This document shows positions 8,515-16,177 of a stretch of 64,000 bases of DNA, piece by piece. How positions within the stretch are numbered: the stretch's first letter is position 1; each line of letters starts with the position of its first letter. Under the pieces are notes generated by a model. It made no database searches. It was not told where the DNA came from and was given only the letters and a program-made list of their open reading frames with translations. Source of the DNA: Delftia tsuruhatensis (lineage in GTDB: Bacteria; Pseudomonadota; Gammaproteobacteria; Burkholderiales; Burkholderiaceae_C); NCBI RefSeq assembly GCF_903815225.1, contig NZ_LR813084.1, positions 4,984,001 to 5,048,000 on the forward strand, given 5' to 3'. The translations under genes and the position numbers were made by a program.

Positions 8515-10383
8515 ATGGAACACAGCGCCCCCATCTGGCTGACCTACGGCTTCATCTACCTGACGGCCGCCGTGCTGGCCGTTCCCATCGCACGCGCTCT
8601 CGGATTGGGCGCCATCATCGGCTACCTCGGTGCGGGGATTGCCATGGGTCCCTGGGGACTGTCACTGGTAAGCAATGTTGATGACATTCTGCATTTCGCC
8701 GAATTCGGCGTGGTGCTGATGCTGTTCGTCATCGGGCTAGAGCTGCAGCCCAGCCGTCTGTGGGAGATGCGCCGCCCCATCCTGGGCTGGGGGCTGGCGC
8801 AGATGCTGGCCTGCACGGGCGTGCTGTTCCTGGCCGGCTGGGCCTTCGGCTTCTCATGGCGCGTGAGCCTGATCGCGGGCATGGGGCTGGCGCTGTCGTC
8901 CACGGCCATCTGCCTGCAGGTCATGGCCGAGCGCAACCTGATGCGCACGCCCAGCGGGCAGGCCGGCTTTTCCATCCTGCTGTTTCAGGACGTGGCTGCC
9001 ATCCCCATCCTCGCCCTGATTCCCATCCTGGGCGCCGTCAAGGCCGCCCATGCCACGCACAGCGACAGCCACCTGTGGCTGCAGGTGCTCAAGACCGTGG
9101 GCACCATCGCGGCCGTGGTCGTGGGCGGCCGGCTGCTGCTGCGCCCGCTGCTGCGCTGGATCGCACGCAGCCGCACGCCCGAGATCTTCACGGCGACCTC
9201 GCTGCTGCTGGTGGTGGGAATCGCCATGCTGATGGTGCAGGTGGGCCTGTCCATGGCGCTGGGCGCCTTCCTGGCCGGCGTGCTGCTGGCCGACAGCGAA
9301 TACCGCAGCGAGCTGGAGACCAATATCGAGCCTTTCAAGGGCCTGCTGCTGGGCCTGTTCTTCATGGCCGTGGGCATGAGCATCGACTTCGGCGTGCTGC
9401 TGCGCGCGCCCTGGGCCATGGCGGCCATGGTGCTGGGCTTCCTGACGCTCAAGGCCGCCATGCTCTACACGCTGGCCCGCGTGATGAAGCTGCCCTGGCG
9501 CGAGCGCCCGGTGTTCACGCTGCTGCTGGCCCAGGGCGGGGAGTTCGCCTTCGTGGTGTTCCAGACCGCGGCCCAGTACAAGGTCTTTCACCACAGCATC
9601 TCGTCCATGCTGGTGGCGGCCGTGGCCCTGTCCATGCTGATCGGCCCGCTGGTGCTGGTGCTGCTGGACAGGCTGCTGCTCAAGCGCTTCGCCGACATGA
9701 AGGACTGCCAGGCCGACCCTGCGGCCCAGGCCGCCAGGGCGCATGAGATCTCCGAGCCCCAGGAGGCGCAGATCATCATCGCGGGCTTCGGCCGCTACGG
9801 TCAAATCGTGGCGCGCGTGTTGCTGGCCCAGGGCATTCCGGCCACCATCCTCGACCACAGCGTGGAGATGCTGGAGGTGGCACACACCTTCGGCTACCGC
9901 GTGTTCTTCGGCGATGCCACGCGCATGGACCTGCTGCGCATCGCGGGCGCCGACAAGGCACGCGTTCTGGTCATCGCCGTGGACTCTTCCGAGCAGTCGC
10001 TGAAGATCGCCAGCCGCGTGCGCAAGCGTTTCCCCCATCTGGAGATCGTCGCGCGTGCGCGCGACATGGCCCACTGGTACCAGCTGCGCGACCTGGGCGT
10101 GCGCCACGTCGAACGCGAAGTGTTCGAGTCCAGCCTGGTCTCGGCGCGCACAGTGCTTGAGCTGGCGGGCCACAGTCCCGCCGAGGCCCTGCGCACCACG
10201 ACGCGCTTTCGCGAGCACAACCTCGAACTGATAGCGCGCATGTACCCCCACCACAAGGACCAGGCCCAGCTCATCGCCGTGGCCCGGCAGGGGCGCCAGC
10301 AGCTGGTCGAACAGATGGCCAAGGAACGGCAGGAGGCACAGGAGCAGGAACGCCACGCCACCAAGGACGACGGACAGGCCTGA
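8515..10383 (+). CDS. kefC: KefC-type monovalent cation:proton antiporter with RCK domain
   Basis: 622 residues. An N-terminal CPA2 antiporter domain of about 12 hydrophobic segments (residues 5-385, with GAIIGYLGAGIAMGPWGL and LFQDVAAIPILALIP) precedes a TrkA-N/RCK nucleotide-binding domain from residue 421 (IIIAGFGRYGQIVARVL, then DHSVEMLEVAHTFGYRVFFGDATR). KefC systems expel potassium when electrophiles form glutathione adducts, which lowers cytoplasmic pH. The C-terminus is a charged tail rich in Glu, Gln and Lys. No separate KefF/KefG-like ancillary gene is adjacent. It converges on the LysR gene with a 3-base gap. Confidence 0.93.
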   Translation: MEHSAPIWLTYGFIYLTAAVLAVPIARALGLGAIIGYLGAGIAMGPWGLSLVSNVDDILHFAEFGVVLMLFVIGLELQPSRLWEMRRPILGWGLAQMLACTGVLFLAGWAFGFSWRVSLIAGMGLALSSTAICLQVMAERNLMRTPSGQAGFSILLFQDVAAIPILALIPILGAVKAAHATHSDSHLWLQVLKTVGTIAAVVVGGRLLLRPLLRWIARSRTPEIFTATSLLLVVGIAMLMVQVGLSMALGAFLAGVLLADSEYRSELETNIEPFKGLLLGLFFMAVGMSIDFGVLLRAPWAMAAMVLGFLTLKAAMLYTLARVMKLPWRERPVFTLLLAQGGEFAFVVFQTAAQYKVFHHSISSMLVAAVALSMLIGPLVLVLLDRLLLKRFADMKDCQADPAAQAARAHEISEPQEAQIIIAGFGRYGQIVARVLLAQGIPATILDHSVEMLEVAHTFGYRVFFGDATRMDLLRIAGADKARVLVIAVDSSEQSLKIASRVRKRFPHLEIVARARDMAHWYQLRDLGVRHVEREVFESSLVSARTVLELAGHSPAEALRTTTRFREHNLELIARMYPHHKDQAQLIAVARQGRQQLVEQMAKERQEAQEQERHATKDDGQA

Positions 10384-10386
10384 AAC

Positions 10387-11274
10387 TCAGGCCGCGCCCA
10401 GCGCGCGCAGCATGTGTTCCACGAAATGCGCGAGCTTGGGCAGTTGGCGCCGATCGGGCAGATAGACCAGATGCACCGGGCGCGGCAGCGGCACGCAATC
10501 CTGCAGCACAGCCACGAGCCGGCCCGCCGCCATGTCATCGGCCAGCAGCACCTGCGGCTGCAGGATCAGGCCCAGGCCACGCACGGCGGCATGGCGCAAG
10601 CTTTCACCGCTGTTGCAGCGCAGCCTGGCTTCATCGGGCCAGGGGGCAGAGGCATCGCCGTCACGCAGTATCCACTCGGAGCGGCGCTGCCAGACCGCAT
10701 AGCTGAGGCAGTCATGCCGCGCCAGGTCGGCAACGCTGCGGGGCTGGCCGCGCCGGCGCAGATAGGCTGGCGCCGCCGCGATCACCATGCGGTAAGGCGC
10801 CAGTGGCCGCGCCACGAGGCCGTCCCCGCCCACCGGGCCGATGCGCACGGCCGCGTCGATGTTCTCGCCCACCAGGTCGGCCATGCCGTCGCTCAGCAAC
10901 AGGTCCACGCGCACCTGCGGATGGGCCAGTTGGTAGTCGGCCACCAGCGGCGCGACCACATGGTTGCCCAGCGTGACAGGCGCGCTGATGCGCAACAGGC
11001 CCTGCGGCGCGCTGCGGCTGCGCTCCACGGCCGATTCGGCCCAGCGCAATTGCTCCAGGACCTGCCGGCTGTCCTCATAGAAGTTGCGGCCCACCTCGGT
11101 CAGGCTCTGGCGCCGCGTGGTGCGCTGGAGCAGGCGCGCGCCCAGGTGCGCCTCCAGTTGCTGCACATGCTTGCCCACCATCACGGCCGAGATGTCCAGC
11201 TGGCGCGCGGCCGCCGCGAAACTGCCTGCCTCGACCACGGCCCTGAAGACCTCCATATTGCGCAGTCTGTCCAT
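10387..11274 (-). CDS. LysR family transcriptional regulator
   Basis: 295 residues: an N-terminal winged HTH (MDRLRNMEVFRAVVEAGSF, then QLEAHLGARLLQRTTRR) and a periplasmic-binding-like effector domain from about residue 90. It is of the CrgA/AaeR-like group in which the recognition helix is followed by SLTEVGRNFYEDSRQVLEQL. It is divergent from the SDR gene across a 106-base A/T-rich intergenic region, so that gene is its likely target. The effector is unknown. Confidence 0.93.
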   Translation of the reverse strand: MDRLRNMEVFRAVVEAGSFAAAARQLDISAVMVGKHVQQLEAHLGARLLQRTTRRQSLTEVGRNFYEDSRQVLEQLRWAESAVERSRSAPQGLLRISAPVTLGNHVVAPLVADYQLAHPQVRVDLLLSDGMADLVGENIDAAVRIGPVGGDGLVARPLAPYRMVIAAAPAYLRRRGQPRSVADLARHDCLSYAVWQRRSEWILRDGDASAPWPDEARLRCNSGESLRHAAVRGLGLILQPQVLLADDMAAGRLVAVLQDCVPLPRPVHLVYLPDRRQLPKLAHFVEHMLRALGAA

Positions 11275-11380
11275 GGATTACAAACCAATGATTAACAGTA
11301 CAAAAATAATTCGCTACTTTATGGCATTAGTGATTTGCAAAACACTGGAGGCCTGTTCACTCCTTCAGAAAGAAGACTGC

Positions 11381-11980
11381 ATGAAGATCCTGCTCCTGGG
11401 TGCCTCCGGCACCATCGGCCGCGCCGTCCACGCCCTGCTGGCCCCGCGCCATGACATCGTCACCGTGGGCCGCAGCAGCGGCGACCTGCGCGCCGACTTC
11501 ACGCGGCCCGAGACGCTGCAGGCCATGTTCGAGGCGGCAGGTCCCGTGGACGCCATCGTGAGCACGGCCGGTGGCCTGCACTTCGGGCCGCTGTCCGAGA
11601 TGACGGCCGAACAGTTCGACAGCGGCCTGCAGGACAAGCTGCTGGGCCAGGTTCGGCTGGCGTTGCTGGGCCAGCGGTTTCTGCGCGACGGCGGCTCCAT
11701 CACGCTGACCAGCGGTGTCATCGCCAAAGAGCCCATCCGCCACGGCGCCAATGCATCGGCGGTAAACGCCGCCATCAACGGCTTCGTCGCGGGGGCCGCC
11801 GTGGACCTGTCACGCGGCCTGCGCATCAATGCCGTCAGTCCCACGCTGCTGACCGAGTCGGCCGAGGCGTACGGAGCGATCTTCCCGGGCTTCGAGACCG
11901 TGCCCGCCGCCCGCGTGGCCCTGGCCTACCAGCGCAGTGTCGAAGGCGCCCAGACCGGCAGGGTGTACGAGGTGCTTTGA
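11381..11980 (+). CDS. Short-chain dehydrogenase/reductase
   Basis: 199 residues, short for the SDR family (usually about 250). The cofactor loop at the N-terminus is MKILLLGASGTIGRAV, and STAGGLHFGPLSEM marks the NNAG-like region. SITLTSGVIAKEP carries the catalytic Ser, but the expected Tyr-x3-Lys is replaced by HGANASAVNAAINGFVAGAA with no tyrosine, the pattern of SDR proteins that may lack classical activity. GNxRINAVSP is present as LRINAVSPTLLTES. It is probably controlled by the divergent LysR protein. Confidence 0.88.
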   Translation: MKILLLGASGTIGRAVHALLAPRHDIVTVGRSSGDLRADFTRPETLQAMFEAAGPVDAIVSTAGGLHFGPLSEMTAEQFDSGLQDKLLGQVRLALLGQRFLRDGGSITLTSGVIAKEPIRHGANASAVNAAINGFVAGAAVDLSRGLRINAVSPTLLTESAEAYGAIFPGFETVPAARVALAYQRSVEGAQTGRVYEVL

Positions 11981-12054
11981 CGGTGCTCGCGCCGGGCCCG
12001 CCAAAGTCCTTGCAGGCCCATGAACATGGGCTGCGTGCTACGCTGCGCGCCACC

Positions 12055-12513
12055 ATGTTCAACCCCACCCAAGCCGATGTGCGGCGCTTTTTCTGCGGCG
12101 TGCGCACCAAGATGCTGAACGGCGCGCCGATGGAGGCCATAGAGACGCTGGCCAGTCTCTGGATCGCCGAGCACCCCGAGTATTTCGACGACCTCGCCGA
12201 CGTGGACGCCGCCCTGCTGCGCGACTACGATGCCACGCCCGGCGTCACCAACCCCTTCCTGCACCTGTCCATGCACCTGTCCATCAGCGAGCAGTGCAGC
12301 ATCGACCAGCCGCGCGGCATACGCCAGGCCGTGGAGTTGCTCAGCCGCCGCCTGGACTCGTTGCACGACGCTCACCACGCCACCATGGAATGCCTGGGCC
12401 AGATGCTCTGGGAGAGCCAGCGTTCGGGCCGCCCGCCGGATGGCGAGGCCTACATCGCCGCCGTGCAGCGCCGCGCCACCAGCGACGGCGCTAAGGCCAC
12501 GGGCGGCGCATAG
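12055..12513 (+). CDS. DUF1841 family protein
   Basis: 152 residues. The sequence MFNPTQADVRRFFCGVRTKMLNG and the central block TPGVTNPFLHLSMHLSISEQ are hallmarks of DUF1841, an uncharacterised soluble family of Beta- and Gammaproteobacteria. It contains several conserved histidines (HLSMHLS, HDAHHATMECLGQMLWE), which could bind metal. It converges on the cytochrome c4 gene, a neighbourhood seen in other Burkholderiales. Confidence 0.9.
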   Translation: MFNPTQADVRRFFCGVRTKMLNGAPMEAIETLASLWIAEHPEYFDDLADVDAALLRDYDATPGVTNPFLHLSMHLSISEQCSIDQPRGIRQAVELLSRRLDSLHDAHHATMECLGQMLWESQRSGRPPDGEAYIAAVQRRATSDGAKATGGA

Positions 12514-12550
12514 TCCCGGCCGTTCAGCGCCCCAAGGCAAAGCCCGAAAC

Positions 12551-12576
12551 AAAGCCCGCAATTGCGGGCTTTTGCT
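12551..12576 (+). terminator. Bidirectional terminator between DUF1841 and cytochrome c4
   Basis: A palindrome with 11-bp arms (AAAGCCCGCAA / TTGCGGGCTTT) is flanked by T-rich sequence on the plus side and by TTTGTTTCGG on the minus side. It lies between two convergent genes and can serve both. Confidence 0.85.
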
Positions 12577-12594
12577 TTGGAGGAAAGGCGCGAC

Positions 12595-13269
12595 CTACTG
12601 CGATTTCTGGCCGAGGCGGAAGTGGGGCTGGGGCAGGGTCTGCAGCTCGCCATCGAGGCTGCCGATGTAGTTGGCCAGCGCCTTGAGTTCGCTGTTGGTG
12701 AACTGCTTGGCAATGCCGGCCATCACGCCGTTGCTGCGGCCGATGTGGGGGTTGCCTTCGGTCTTGTAGGACTTCAGGGCGGAGTACAGATAGTCCGCAT
12801 ACTGGCCTGCCACCTTGGGGTAGCTGGGGTCGATGGGCTTGGAAAAACCCTGGCCATGGCAGGACACGCAGGCGCCCTTTTGCAGCAGTGCCGCGACCTG
12901 GGTGCTGGGTTCACGGACCTTGGCATCAGCGGCCCTGACGTTGCCGTGCTCGGCGTAGTAGGCCGCCACATCGGCCATGTCCTGCTCGGTCAGGGGATCG
13001 GCGATGCCGCGCATGGTGGGGTGCTTGCGCTCGCCCTTCTGGTAGGCCTGCAGGGCGGCCACGATGTAGGGCGCGCCCTGGCCTGATATCTTGGGAACCT
13101 TGTACACCTCGGGGAAGCTGGCCTGGTAGCCCTGGATGCCATGGCAGCCTATGCACATGGCGATCTTGCCCTCCCCTGCCTTCGCATCTCCCTTGCCTTG
13201 CTGAGCCTGCGCCAGGGGGGTCACAGATGCGACAGCCAGCGCCAATACCGTGGTCAAAGTTTTTATCAT
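12595..13269 (-). CDS. Cytochrome c4 (diheme, periplasmic)
   Basis: 224 residues: a signal peptide (MIKTLTTVLALAVASVTPLAQA) and two homologous class I cytochrome c domains with heme sites CIGCH (39-43) and CVSCH (134-138). Axial Met candidates are in HPTMRGIADPL and SNGVMAGIAKQF. Diheme c4 proteins carry electrons from the bc1 complex to terminal oxidases, which fits the cox genes earlier in the window. The ATG at 13269 is taken because it directly begins the signal peptide. It is divergent from the MoxR gene. Confidence 0.95.
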   Translation of the reverse strand: MIKTLTTVLALAVASVTPLAQAQQGKGDAKAGEGKIAMCIGCHGIQGYQASFPEVYKVPKISGQGAPYIVAALQAYQKGERKHPTMRGIADPLTEQDMADVAAYYAEHGNVRAADAKVREPSTQVAALLQKGACVSCHGQGFSKPIDPSYPKVAGQYADYLYSALKSYKTEGNPHIGRSNGVMAGIAKQFTNSELKALANYIGSLDGELQTLPQPHFRLGQKSQ

Positions 13270-13385
13270 TTTGCGCGCACAATCCTTCAAGAGTTCTGAC
13301 GGATGCCTAATGCTTTGCGGGTAGCGCGAACGATTATGGCAGTCGACGTCCAGCCTCCCCATCAATACTTACGCTGATACCGCCC

Positions 13386-14228
13386 ATGAAATTTCAAGGT
13401 TCCGAGAACTACGTCGCCACCCAGGATTTGATGCTCGCGGTGAATGCCGCGGCGACCTTGCAGCGCCCGCTGCTGGTCAAGGGAGAGCCCGGCACGGGCA
13501 AGACCATGCTGGCCGAGGAAGTGGCCTCAGCGCTGGACATGCCGCTGCTGCAGTGGCACATCAAGTCCACCACCAAGGCCCAGCAAGGCCTGTACGAATA
13601 CGACGCCGTCAGCCGCTTGCGCGACTCGCAGCTGGGCGACGAAAGGGTCAAGGACATCCACAACTACATCGTCAAGGGCGTGCTGTGGCAGGCCTTCACG
13701 GCGGACCGTCCCGTGGCGCTGCTGATCGACGAGATCGACAAGGCCGACATCGAATTCCCGAACGACCTGCTGCGCGAGATCGACCGCATGGAGTTCTACT
13801 GCTACGAGACGCGCGAGATGATCCGCGCCAAGCACCGTCCGCTGGTGTTCATCACCTCGAACAACGAGAAGGAACTGCCCGACGCCTTCCTGCGCCGCTG
13901 CTTCTTCCACTACATCAAGTTCCCCGACGCGGACACCATGCGCCAGATCGTGGCCGTGCATTTCCCCAAGCTCCAGGGCGAGCTGCTGGCCGCGGCGATG
14001 AAGGTCTTCTACGACGTGCGCAACCTGCCGGGCCTCAAGAAAAAGCCCTCGACCAGCGAGCTGATCGACTGGCTCAAGCTGCTCGTGGCCGAGGAGATTC
14101 CCGTGGAGTCGCTGCAGACGGCCGAGGGCAAGGTCTCCGTGCCGCCGCTGGTGGGTGCCCTGCTCAAGAACGAGCAGGACGTGAGCCTGTTCGAGAAGCT
14201 GGTCTTCATGAACCAGCGCAACCGCTGA
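13386..14228 (+). CDS. MoxR family AAA+ ATPase
   Basis: 280 residues with Walker A GEPGTGKT (33-40), Walker B VALLIDEIDKAD (about 110-120), sensor 1 FITSNNEKELPDAF and an arginine-finger region LRRCFFH. MoxR ATPases act with VWA-domain partners as chaperones that mature or insert cofactors into enzymes. The VWA partner is two genes downstream in the same direction, with a GNAT gene between. The stop is 9 bases before the GNAT start, so the three genes probably form one transcript. Confidence 0.93.
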   Translation: MKFQGSENYVATQDLMLAVNAAATLQRPLLVKGEPGTGKTMLAEEVASALDMPLLQWHIKSTTKAQQGLYEYDAVSRLRDSQLGDERVKDIHNYIVKGVLWQAFTADRPVALLIDEIDKADIEFPNDLLREIDRMEFYCYETREMIRAKHRPLVFITSNNEKELPDAFLRRCFFHYIKFPDADTMRQIVAVHFPKLQGELLAAAMKVFYDVRNLPGLKKKPSTSELIDWLKLLVAEEIPVESLQTAEGKVSVPPLVGALLKNEQDVSLFEKLVFMNQRNR

Positions 14229-14237
14229 GGCCGGGCC

Positions 14238-14954
14238 ATGTCCGACAACGAACGCCCCGACAACACCGGCGCTCGGGTGCCGGCCATCACCGGCCAGGTG
14301 ACCACCATCCCCGTGGCCGGTGCCGTCGCCCACCCGGGCTTCGTGCAGCCCGTGGTCATGCGCTTCAACGGCGTGCGACTGGAGCCCCTGGCCCTGAGCC
14401 ACGAAGCGGGTCTGCGCGAGGCCGTGCAGGACGGGCAACTGTGGCGCATCCGCGTGACCTCCGCCCCCGAGCCGGGTGACGTGCGCGCCTACATCGAGGC
14501 TGCGCTGGAGCAGCGCAGCCAGGGCAAGCGCTTCGCGTTTGCCGTGCTCGACGACGACAGCGGCCGCGTGCTGGGCACCAGCAGCTACCACGACATCCTG
14601 CCCGAGGTGCGCCGCGTGGAGATCGGCTACACCTGGTATGCGCGCAGCGTGCAGCGCACGCATGTCAACACCTCGGCCAAGCTCATGCTCATGGGCCATG
14701 CCTTCGACACGCTGGCCTGCCATGTCGTGGGCTGGCGCACGGACTGCTTCAACTTCGCCAGCCAGCGCGCCATCGAGCGCCTGGGCGCGAAGAAGGACGG
14801 TGTGATCCGAGGCCATGCGCTGCGCCGCGACGGCAGCATCCGCGACACCGTCATGTACAGCCTGCGCAGCGGCGAGTGGCCCGAGTCGCGCGCCCAGCTG
14901 CTGGACCAGTTGCAGCGCCATGCGGACGGCGGCAGCGCCGTGGCACGCACATGA
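14238..14954 (+). CDS. GNAT family N-acetyltransferase (RimJ/RimL type)
   Basis: 238 residues. After about 35 residues of N-terminal extension the acetyltransferase domain runs VMRFNGVRLEPLALSHEAGL, then FAVLDDDSGRVLGTSSYHDI, then RRVEIGYTWYARSVQRTHVN and VGWRTDCFNFASQRAIERLGA, the order of the RimJ/RimL group that acetylates protein N-termini or small amines. The substrate is unknown. It is embedded between the MoxR ATPase and its VWA partner, which hints that it may modify something handled by that pair. Confidence 0.88.
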   Translation: MSDNERPDNTGARVPAITGQVTTIPVAGAVAHPGFVQPVVMRFNGVRLEPLALSHEAGLREAVQDGQLWRIRVTSAPEPGDVRAYIEAALEQRSQGKRFAFAVLDDDSGRVLGTSSYHDILPEVRRVEIGYTWYARSVQRTHVNTSAKLMLMGHAFDTLACHVVGWRTDCFNFASQRAIERLGAKKDGVIRGHALRRDGSIRDTVMYSLRSGEWPESRAQLLDQLQRHADGGSAVART

Positions 14955-14985
14955 AGGCGCGCACCGCCGGCCTTGGGGAGATGCC

Positions 14986-16173
14986 ATGCTGATCGACTTC
15001 TTCTACACCATGCGCGCGGCCAAGCTGCCCGTCTCGGTCAAGGAGTTCCTGACCCTGCTGGAGGCCCTGGAGGCCGGCGTGGTCGGCCCCGCGAGCGAGG
15101 ATGCCTGGAGCCTGGACGACTTCTACCACCTGGGCCGCACCGTGCTGGTCAAGGACGAAAAGCACTACGACAAGTACGACCGCGCCTTCGCCGCCTACTT
15201 CAAGGGCGTGGAGATGGTGGCCGACCTCACGCGCGACATTCCCCAGGACTGGCTCAGGAAGCTGCTGGAGCGCGAACTCACGCCCGAGCAGAAGGCTGCC
15301 ATCGAGGCCATGGGCTGGGACGAACTGATGGACACGCTCAAGAAGCGCCTGGAGGAGCAAAAGGAACGCCACGAGGGTGGCAACAAGTGGATAGGCACGG
15401 GCGGCACCAGCCCTTTCGGCCACGGTGGCTACAACCCGGCCGGCGTGCGCATCGGCGGGCCGGGCCGCAACAAGAGCGCCGTCAAGGTCTGGGAGCAGCG
15501 CGCCTACCGCGACTACGACGACACGCAGGAGCTGGGCACGCGCAACATCAAGGTCGCGCTGCGCCGGCTGCGCAAGTTCGCGCGCGAGGGCGGCGAGCTG
15601 GAGCTGGACCTGCCCGACACCATCCGCAGCACGGCCGCCAACGCGGGCTACCTGGACATCAAGATGATCCCGGAGCGCCACAACAACGTGAAGGTGCTGC
15701 TGCTCATGGATGTGGGCGGCACCATGGACGAGCATGTGCAACGCGTGGAGGAGCTGTTCTCGGCCGTCAAGAGCGAGTTCAAGCACCTGGAGTTCTACTA
15801 CTTCCACAACTGCGTCTACGACTTCATGTGGAAGAACAACCGCCGCCGCTTCGCCGAGAAGTTCCCGACCTGGGACATCATCCGCAAGTACAACAAGGAC
15901 TACAAGCTGATCTTCGTGGGCGATGCCACCATGAGCCCCTACGAGATCCTGCAGCCCGGCGGCAGCGTGGAATACATGAACGAGGAGCCCGGCGCCGAAT
16001 GGCTGCAGCGCCTGACCCATGCCTTCCCGCGCTTTGCCTGGATCAACCCCGAGCCCCCCGGCGTCTGGCAGTACCGCCAGAGCATCAGCATCGTGCAGCA
16101 GCTCATGGGCAACCGCATGTACCCTTTGACACTCAAAGGTCTGGAAGACGCGATGCGCCTGCTGTCAAAATAG
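14986..16173 (+). CDS. VWA domain-containing protein (CoxE-like)
   Basis: 395 residues. The N-terminal half is helical with a charged linker near 115-135 (KKRLEEQKERHEGGNKW) and a glycine-rich patch (GTGGTSPFGHGGYNPAG). The C-terminal half is a von Willebrand A domain. Its metal site begins at Asp242 and reads DVGGTMDEH, so the usual DxSxS is DxGGT, as in the CoxE/VWA_CoxE subfamily. It should work with the MoxR ATPase encoded upstream. GGGGAG lies 5 bases before the ATG at 14986. It is followed after 4 bases by tamA. Confidence 0.9.
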   Translation: MLIDFFYTMRAAKLPVSVKEFLTLLEALEAGVVGPASEDAWSLDDFYHLGRTVLVKDEKHYDKYDRAFAAYFKGVEMVADLTRDIPQDWLRKLLERELTPEQKAAIEAMGWDELMDTLKKRLEEQKERHEGGNKWIGTGGTSPFGHGGYNPAGVRIGGPGRNKSAVKVWEQRAYRDYDDTQELGTRNIKVALRRLRKFAREGGELELDLPDTIRSTAANAGYLDIKMIPERHNNVKVLLLMDVGGTMDEHVQRVEELFSAVKSEFKHLEFYYFHNCVYDFMWKNNRRRFAEKFPTWDIIRKYNKDYKLIFVGDATMSPYEILQPGGSVEYMNEEPGAEWLQRLTHAFPRFAWINPEPPGVWQYRQSISIVQQLMGNRMYPLTLKGLEDAMRLLSK

Positions 16174-16177
16174 GCCG

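Noticed and set aside
8854..10356. A 500-codon frame antisense to the KefC-like gene
   Set aside because: Same GC-bias artefact, His/Gln-rich and without motifs.
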